Shown here: positions 5,644 through 9,415 of the stretch, piece after piece
Numbering within the stretch: position 1 is the first letter of the stretch
Layout of the letters: every line of letters begins with the position of its first letter
Assembly: GCA_027343725.1 (NCBI GenBank)
Contig: DAHWKH010000016.1
Coordinates: forward strand, 1 to 9,415
Direction: 5' to 3'
Length of the DNA: 9,415 nucleotides
DNA from: Acidiferrobacteraceae bacterium
GTDB taxonomy: Bacteria; Pseudomonadota; Gammaproteobacteria; Acidiferrobacterales; Acidiferrobacteraceae
The notes under the pieces: model-generated
Told to the model about the DNA's origin: nothing
What the model saw: the letters and a program-made list of their open reading frames with translations, nothing else
The model's database searches: none
Program-made: the position numbers and the translations under genes

Positions 5644-6048
5644 ATGGCATACGGGACTAAGGTATTGGACCATTACGAAAACCCGCGGAATGTCGGGTCT
5701 TTCGACAAAAGCGATCCCGGCGTCGGGACCGGCATGGTCGGGGCCCCGGCCTGTGGTGACGTCATGAAGCTGCAGATTCGCGTGAACGAGCAAGGGGTCA
5801 TCGAGGAGGCGCGCTTCAAGACCTACGGTTGCGGCAGCGCCATCGCCTCGAGCTCGCTCTTGACCGAGTGGGTCAAGGGCAAGACCTTGGATGAGGCCGG
5901 CCAGATCAAGAATACCGAGATCGCCGAGGAGTTGGCGTTGCCGCCGGTGAAGATCCACTGCTCGGTGTTGGCCGAGGACGCCATCAAGGCGGCGATTGCC
6001 GACTATCGCAAAAAGACCGGTAAGTCCGATAGCGCCGACGCGGCGTAA
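5644..6048 (+). CDS. iscU: Fe-S cluster assembly scaffold IscU
   Basis: A 134-residue scaffold on which [2Fe-2S] and [4Fe-4S] clusters are built from IscS-derived sulfur. Ligands Cys37, Asp39, Cys63, His105 and Cys106 are all present. The LPPVK motif that HscA recognises is intact at 99-103, directly before IHC. The protein is nearly identical to E. coli IscU through the core and has a slightly longer tail (GKSDSADAA; E. coli 128 aa). AAGGAG (5632-5637) is 6 nt from ATG 5644, one of the stronger ribosome-binding sites in the operon, consistent with high scaffold expression. Confidence 0.98.
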   Translation: MAYGTKVLDHYENPRNVGSFDKSDPGVGTGMVGAPACGDVMKLQIRVNEQGVIEEARFKTYGCGSAIASSSLLTEWVKGKTLDEAGQIKNTEIAEELALPPVKIHCSVLAEDAIKAAIADYRKKTGKSDSADAA

Positions 6049-6062
6049 GAGGAGCCACGTCC

Positions 6063-6386
6063 ATGGCAGTGACACTGACCGAAGGGGCCGCCCACCACGT
6101 GCGGAAATCGCTCGAGACGCGCGGCCACGGTGCGGGATTGCGCCTCGGGGTGCGCACCAGCGGGTGCTCGGGGATGGCCTACGTCCTCGAGTACGCGGAT
6201 CAGGTGGAGCCCGGGGACCAGGTTTTCGCGCGCCACGGGATCAAGGTCCTGGTGGACGCGAAGAGCCTCGTGTATCTCGACGGCACCGAGCTCGATTACA
6301 CCCGGGAAGGGTTGAACGAGGGGTTTCGGTTCAACAATCCCAAGCAGAAGGAGACCTGCGGCTGCGGGGAAAGCTTCAGCGTCTAG
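6063..6386 (+). CDS. iscA: A-type Fe-S carrier IscA
   Basis: A 107-residue A-type carrier, the E. coli length. The three conserved cysteines are Cys35 (RTSGCSGMAY), Cys99 and Cys101 (the CGCGESF tail), spaced as in E. coli IscA. Family members bind iron or a [4Fe-4S]/[2Fe-2S] cluster and deliver it to apo-proteins, especially [4Fe-4S] enzymes. GAGGAG (6049-6054) directly after the iscU stop is 8 nt from ATG 6063. iscU and iscA are separated by 14 nt, and hscB starts 9 nt after iscA, so all are probably one transcript. Confidence 0.97.
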   Translation: MAVTLTEGAAHHVRKSLETRGHGAGLRLGVRTSGCSGMAYVLEYADQVEPGDQVFARHGIKVLVDAKSLVYLDGTELDYTREGLNEGFRFNNPKQKETCGCGESFSV

Positions 6387-6395
6387 GGGCACCGC

Positions 6396-6908
6396 ATGAC
6401 ACAGGATTATTTCCGCCTTTTCGGGCTCCCGGCGCGTTTTGACATCGACGCCGCGGAGCTCGCCCGCCGGCATCGGGAATTGATCCGCCAATGGCACCCT
6501 GATCGCTTCGCCCGAGGTTCGGACGAGGAGCGCCGCGTCGCGGTCGCGACGAGCGCGCGCCTGAACGATGGCCTGAAGGTGCTGCGCGACCCGCTGGAGC
6601 GCGCGCGCCACTTGTTGGCGCTGAACGGCGTATCGACCGACGAGGAGACCGATACCGTGATGGATACGGCATTCCTGGCAGAGCAGCTTGCCTGGCGTGA
6701 GCGACTCGAGGAGTCGGGCGGCGACCCGGAGGTGGCCGCGGCGCTCACGAGCGAAGTGGCCGCCTGTGGGGCGGACAAACAGCGGGCGCTGGCGAGCGCC
6801 TTGGGGGAGGCGGCCGACTGGGCCGCGGCGCGCCGCCTGGTGCGCGAGCTGCAATTCCTGAGGCGCTTCGAGCGCGAGTTGGACGAGGCGCGAACAGGGG
6901 TATCCTGA
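6396..6908 (+). CDS. hscB: J-domain co-chaperone HscB
   Basis: A 170-residue co-chaperone (E. coli 171) that brings IscU to HscA and stimulates its ATPase. The N-terminal J-domain (about 1-75) has the HPD signature at 34-36 (RQWHPDRF) and the DPLERARHLL stretch at 65-74. The C-terminal three-helix domain that binds IscU includes FLAEQLAWRE (93-102), matching the family's conserved IscU-contact helix. E. coli-type HscB lacks the cysteine zinc motif seen in eukaryotic HSC20, and none is present here. TAGGGG over the iscA stop serves as a modest ribosome-binding site 6 nt from ATG 6396. The TGA stop ends one base before hscA begins. Confidence 0.95.
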   Translation: MTQDYFRLFGLPARFDIDAAELARRHRELIRQWHPDRFARGSDEERRVAVATSARLNDGLKVLRDPLERARHLLALNGVSTDEETDTVMDTAFLAEQLAWRERLEESGGDPEVAAALTSEVAACGADKQRALASALGEAADWAAARRLVRELQFLRRFERELDEARTGVS

Positions 6909-6909
6909 C

Positions 6910-8751
6910 ATGGCATTATGGCAAATCAGCGAGCCGGGCCAGTCGCCGTCGCCCCATGCCCGGCGGCTCGCCGCAGGCATCGATCTCGGCACCACGAATT
7001 CCTTGATCGCCACCGTGCGCGACGGCTCGGCCGAAGTCCTCCCGGACACGGCCGGACGGCGTCTTTTGCCGTCGGTCGTGCGTTACCGGGACGACGGCTC
7101 GACCGTGGTGGGCCATGAGGCGCTCGCAAGCGAGGTCGAGGACCCCTTGAACACGATCGCCTCAGTGAAGCGCTTGATGGGGCGCGGGCGTGCGGAGATC
7201 GGCGAGAGCCCCTACCGGCTGGCGGCGAACGCGGAAGGGACCGTGCGCATCGAGACCGTGGCCGGGGACAAGACCCCGGTCGAGGTCTCGGCCGAGATCC
7301 TGCGGAACCTGGGCGCGCGCGCGCAGGCGGCCCTGGGGGGCGAACTGGCGGGCGTGGTGATTACGGTCCCGGCGTATTTCGACGAGCCCCAGCGCCAGGC
7401 CACGAAGGACGCCGCGCGTATCGCGGGACTCACGGTCTTGCGCCTTTTGAACGAGCCGACCGCGGCCGCGGTTGCCTACGGCCTGGATCGCAATCCCGAA
7501 GGTCTCTACTGCGTCTACGATCTGGGCGGGGGCACGTTCGATGTGTCCCTGCTGCGCTTGTCGCAAGGGGTCTTCGAGGTCCTCGCCACCGGGGGCGATG
7601 CGCTGCTCGGGGGCGATGACATGGACACCGCGCTGGTCGCGCACTGGGAGCGGCAGGGGGCGCGCGTCGATTCGCCCACGACCGCGCGCAGGCTGTTGCG
7701 CGCTGCACGTCAGACCCGCGAGCGGCTGACCGAGGAGTCCACGGTCGCGGTGGAGGTCCCGGGGGTTTTCAGCGGCAGCCTGACGCGCGCCGAACTTGCG
7801 CGCATCATCGACCCGTTGATCGACCGCACGCTCGTGCCGTGCGCGCGGGTCCTGAAGGACGCCGGGGTGCGCGCCGAGGAGATCCGCGATGTCGTGTTGG
7901 TGGGCGGGGCGACGCGCACGCCGCGGGTCCGGGAACGGGTCGAACAGTTTTTCGGGAAGACCCCCCTGCACGACATCGACCCGGATGCGGTCGTGGCGAT
8001 CGGCGCGGCCCGCCAGGCGGACCTTTTGGCGGGGAACGCCGACGCCGCGGACATGTTGCTTCTGGACGTCATCCCGCTCTCCTTGGGCATCGAGATCATG
8101 GGGGGGCTCGTCGAAAAGATCATCCCGCGCAACGCGACCATCCCGAGTGTGCGCGCCCAGGAGTTCACCACCTACAAAGACGGCCAGACGGCGCTTGCGA
8201 TCCACGTGGTGCAGGGCGAGCGCGAGCTCGTGACGGACTGCCGCTCGCTTGCGCGCTTCACGCTGCGTGGCATCCCGCCCATGGCCGCGGGTGCCGCGCG
8301 CATCCGGGTGACCTTCCAGGTGGACGCGGACGGGCTTTTGAGCGTGACCGCGCGCGAGTTGACGCGCGGGGTCGAGAGCGAGATCGCGGTCAAGCCGTCG
8401 TTCGGTTTATCGGACGCCGATATCGAGCGCATGCTCAAGGATTCGATCGACCATGCCGCGTCCGACCTCGCCGCGCGGGCCCTGCGCGAACAGCAGGTAG
8501 AGGCCGATCGCATGCTCGAGGCGGTGCGCTCGGCGCTCGCGCAGGACGCGGCGCTGCTGGTCGCCGGGGAAGGGGAGCGGATCGCTCAGCGGATCCAGGA
8601 GTTGGAGACCGCGCGGCAGGGGCGTGACGGGGACGCGATCCGGGCCGCCGTCGTAGCGCTCGATCAAGCCAGTCGCGCGTTCGCCGCGCGGCGCATGGAT
8701 GCCGGGCTGCGCCGGGCCATGACCGGCCGCTCCGTGACCGAGTTCCGCTGA
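6910..8751 (+). CDS. hscA: Fe-S assembly chaperone HscA (Hsp70 family)
   Basis: A 613-residue specialised Hsp70 (E. coli 616) that uses ATP to release the cluster from IscU. It begins MALWQISEPG and RRLAAGIDLGTTNSL, as in E. coli HscA. The nucleotide-binding domain runs to about residue 380, with the phosphate-1 loop at GIDLGTTN (23-30), VVITVPAYFDEPQRQATKDA and LNEPTAAAVAYG in its middle, and the phosphate-2 loop DLGGGTFD at 204-211. The interdomain linker and substrate-binding domain begin near DVIPLSLGIEIMGG (386-399), and the rest forms the lid. The substrate expected is the LPPVK of IscU. AGGGG (6896-6900) within hscB is 9 nt from ATG 6910. The stop TGA overlaps the fdx start by one base (TGATG). 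Confidence 0.97.
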   Translation: MALWQISEPGQSPSPHARRLAAGIDLGTTNSLIATVRDGSAEVLPDTAGRRLLPSVVRYRDDGSTVVGHEALASEVEDPLNTIASVKRLMGRGRAEIGESPYRLAANAEGTVRIETVAGDKTPVEVSAEILRNLGARAQAALGGELAGVVITVPAYFDEPQRQATKDAARIAGLTVLRLLNEPTAAAVAYGLDRNPEGLYCVYDLGGGTFDVSLLRLSQGVFEVLATGGDALLGGDDMDTALVAHWERQGARVDSPTTARRLLRAARQTRERLTEESTVAVEVPGVFSGSLTRAELARIIDPLIDRTLVPCARVLKDAGVRAEEIRDVVLVGGATRTPRVRERVEQFFGKTPLHDIDPDAVVAIGAARQADLLAGNADAADMLLLDVIPLSLGIEIMGGLVEKIIPRNATIPSVRAQEFTTYKDGQTALAIHVVQGERELVTDCRSLARFTLRGIPPMAAGAARIRVTFQVDADGLLSVTARELTRGVESEIAVKPSFGLSDADIERMLKDSIDHAASDLAARALREQQVEADRMLEAVRSALAQDAALLVAGEGERIAQRIQELETARQGRDGDAIRAAVVALDQASRAFAARRMDAGLRRAMTGRSVTEFR

Positions 8752-9089
8752 TGGCGCATATCCATGTATTGCCTCACCCCGAGATTTGTCCCGCCGGCGC
8801 CGACATCGAGGCGCCGCAGGGTATGAGCATCTGCGACGCGCTCTTGCGCGCGGGCATCTCGATCGAGCATGCCTGCGACAAGTCGTGCGCGTGCACCACC
8901 TGTCACGTCCTCGTGCGCAAGGGTTTCGACGCGCTGGCGCCGGCCGAGGAAAAGGAGGAGGATCTGTTGGACAAGGCCTGGGGTTTGGAGCCGGACTCCC
9001 GCTTGAGTTGTCAGGCCTTGATCCCCGACGAGGATCTGACGATCGAGATCCCGAAATACACGATCAACATGGTCTCGGAAACCCATTAA
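8751..9089 (+). CDS. fdx: ISC-type [2Fe-2S] ferredoxin Fdx
   Basis: A 112-residue adrenodoxin-type ferredoxin (E. coli 111) that supplies electrons during cluster assembly. Ligands Cys42, Cys48, Cys51 (EHACDKSCACTTCHVLV) and Cys87 (SRLSCQA) match E. coli Fdx positions; Cys46 is the conserved non-ligand cysteine. The DKAWGLEPDSRLSCQ segment (74-88) and the C-terminal EIPKYTIN are typical of the ISC subgroup. ATG 8751 overlaps the hscA TGA by one base, so translation is probably coupled to hscA. This gene is unrelated in fold to the 7Fe-type ferredoxin starting at position 32. Confidence 0.97.
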   Translation: MAHIHVLPHPEICPAGADIEAPQGMSICDALLRAGISIEHACDKSCACTTCHVLVRKGFDALAPAEEKEEDLLDKAWGLEPDSRLSCQALIPDEDLTIEIPKYTINMVSETH

Positions 9090-9106
9090 CGAGAAAGGAG
9101 CGAGCC

Positions 9107-9313
9107 ATGAGCCTCAAGTGGCAGGACGCTTATGACATCGCGCTCACCTTGAGCGAGAAGCACCCGGACGTCGATCCGCGCTACGTGCGCTTTACGGACC
9201 TGCATCGTTGGGTCCTGGAACTCGAGGACTTCGACGATGAGCCGGAGCGCTCCGGGGAGAGGCTCCTGGAGGCGATCCAAATGGCCTGGATCGCCGAGGT
9301 GGATCCCGATTAA
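9107..9313 (+). CDS. iscX: Fe-S assembly protein IscX
   Basis: A 68-residue acidic protein (E. coli IscX/YfhJ is 66) that binds IscS and iron and modulates the desulfurase. The family signature is evident: MSLKWQDAYDIALTLSEKHPD at the N-terminus in outline, DPRYVRFTDLHRWVLELEDF (23-42), and an acidic C-terminus ending EVDPD. AGGAG (9096-9100) is 6 nt from ATG 9107, and the gap from fdx is 17 nt. It is the last recognisable isc gene. No hairpin with a U-tract follows, so where the transcript ends cannot be told. Confidence 0.96.
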   Translation: MSLKWQDAYDIALTLSEKHPDVDPRYVRFTDLHRWVLELEDFDDEPERSGERLLEAIQMAWIAEVDPD

Positions 9314-9338
9314 CGACAAGGCCGGAATTCCGGAAGCC

Positions 9339-9415
9339 GTGGTCCTGCGGTTCCCGATTCTGGTCGAACCGGACGTCGCGCGCCTCAGTCGCCTCGCCCT
9401 GGAGGCCGCGCAGGC
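9339..9415 (+). CDS. Possible start of an unidentified ORF (runs off the right edge)
   Basis: A GTG at 9339 opens a frame to the window end, encoding about 25 residues beginning MVLRFPILVEP and continuing with an alternating hydrophobic/charged stretch (DVARLSRLALEAAQ) that looks protein-like. No convincing ribosome-binding site is seen; GGAAG (9332-9336) is only 2 nt away. The same frame is open further upstream through 9303 without a standard start, and the other two forward frames are also free of stops after 9313, as expected in GC-rich DNA. In Pseudomonas the next gene is ndk, as I recall; this sequence does not look like nucleoside diphosphate kinase. Identity unknown. Confidence 0.25.
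   Translation, partial: MVLRFPILVEPDVARLSRLALEAAQ

Noticed and set aside
4333..6075. 580-codon minus-strand open frame antisense to iscS and iscU
   Set aside because: It lies entirely opposite genes with unmistakable conserved residues. Long antisense frames are expected in GC-rich DNA with strong third-position bias, and its translation shows no recognisable family.
6003..8205. Long minus-strand open frames opposite iscA, hscB and hscA (6003-7049 and 7162-8205)
   Set aside because: Same reasoning: shadows of highly conserved plus-strand genes, without ribosome-binding sites or recognisable domains.
9322..9333. CCGGAATTCCGG as an intrinsic terminator for the isc operon
   Set aside because: A 12-bp palindrome without a usable loop and without a following T-run does not fit an intrinsic terminator.
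1..9415. CRISPR arrays, insertion sequences, tRNA or rRNA genes, prophage or a new defence system
   Set aside because: No repeated units, terminal inverted repeats, transposase motifs or RNA-gene signatures were seen. The window is filled by conserved housekeeping genes with uniform composition.

Overview
The window is GC-rich chromosomal DNA (roughly two thirds G+C by eye) from a proteobacterium, most likely a gammaproteobacterium. The gene order suhB (divergent) - trmJ - cysE - iscR - iscS - iscU - iscA - hscB - hscA - fdx - iscX matches, as I recall it, the isc neighbourhood of Pseudomonas aeruginosa. The IscS, IscU, HscA and Fdx proteins are also very close to their E. coli counterparts. 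The genus cannot be fixed from the sequence.

Layout. Positions 1-32 (minus strand) hold the first ten codons of a 7Fe/8Fe ferredoxin (fdxA-like). It is divergent from an uncharacterised 428-residue protein at 149-1435 with a degenerate PilZ-like C-terminus. That gene converges on suhB (1432-2208, minus), and the two share a palindromic CTAG as their stop codons. suhB and trmJ (2303-3049) diverge from a 94-bp gap. cysE (about 3112-3858) follows trmJ, and from 3915 the complete iron-sulfur cluster assembly operon iscRSUA-hscBA-fdx-iscX runs to 9313. The last ~100 bp (9314-9415) contain no recognisable gene, only a possible start of an unidentified ORF.

How the genes work together. CysE makes O-acetylserine, the precursor of cysteine. 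IscS takes sulfur from cysteine and passes it to the scaffold IscU. IscA, Fdx and IscX support assembly and delivery. HscB and HscA release the cluster from IscU by recognising its LPPVK motif. IscR senses the outcome and represses. The key regulatory observation is two matching operators: an IscR type-1-like site in front of iscR (3855-3878) and a second site with the same half-site spacing in front of cysE (3042-3065). Each overlaps a -35 element and each contains the stop codon of the gene before it. Cysteine supply and cluster assembly are therefore probably co-regulated by IscR.

This is essentially a conserved housekeeping region. I found no previously undescribed system. The points worth a second look are the duplicated operator, the uncharacterised PilZ-like protein, the 23-nt iscR/iscS overlap and the unidentified sequence after iscX.
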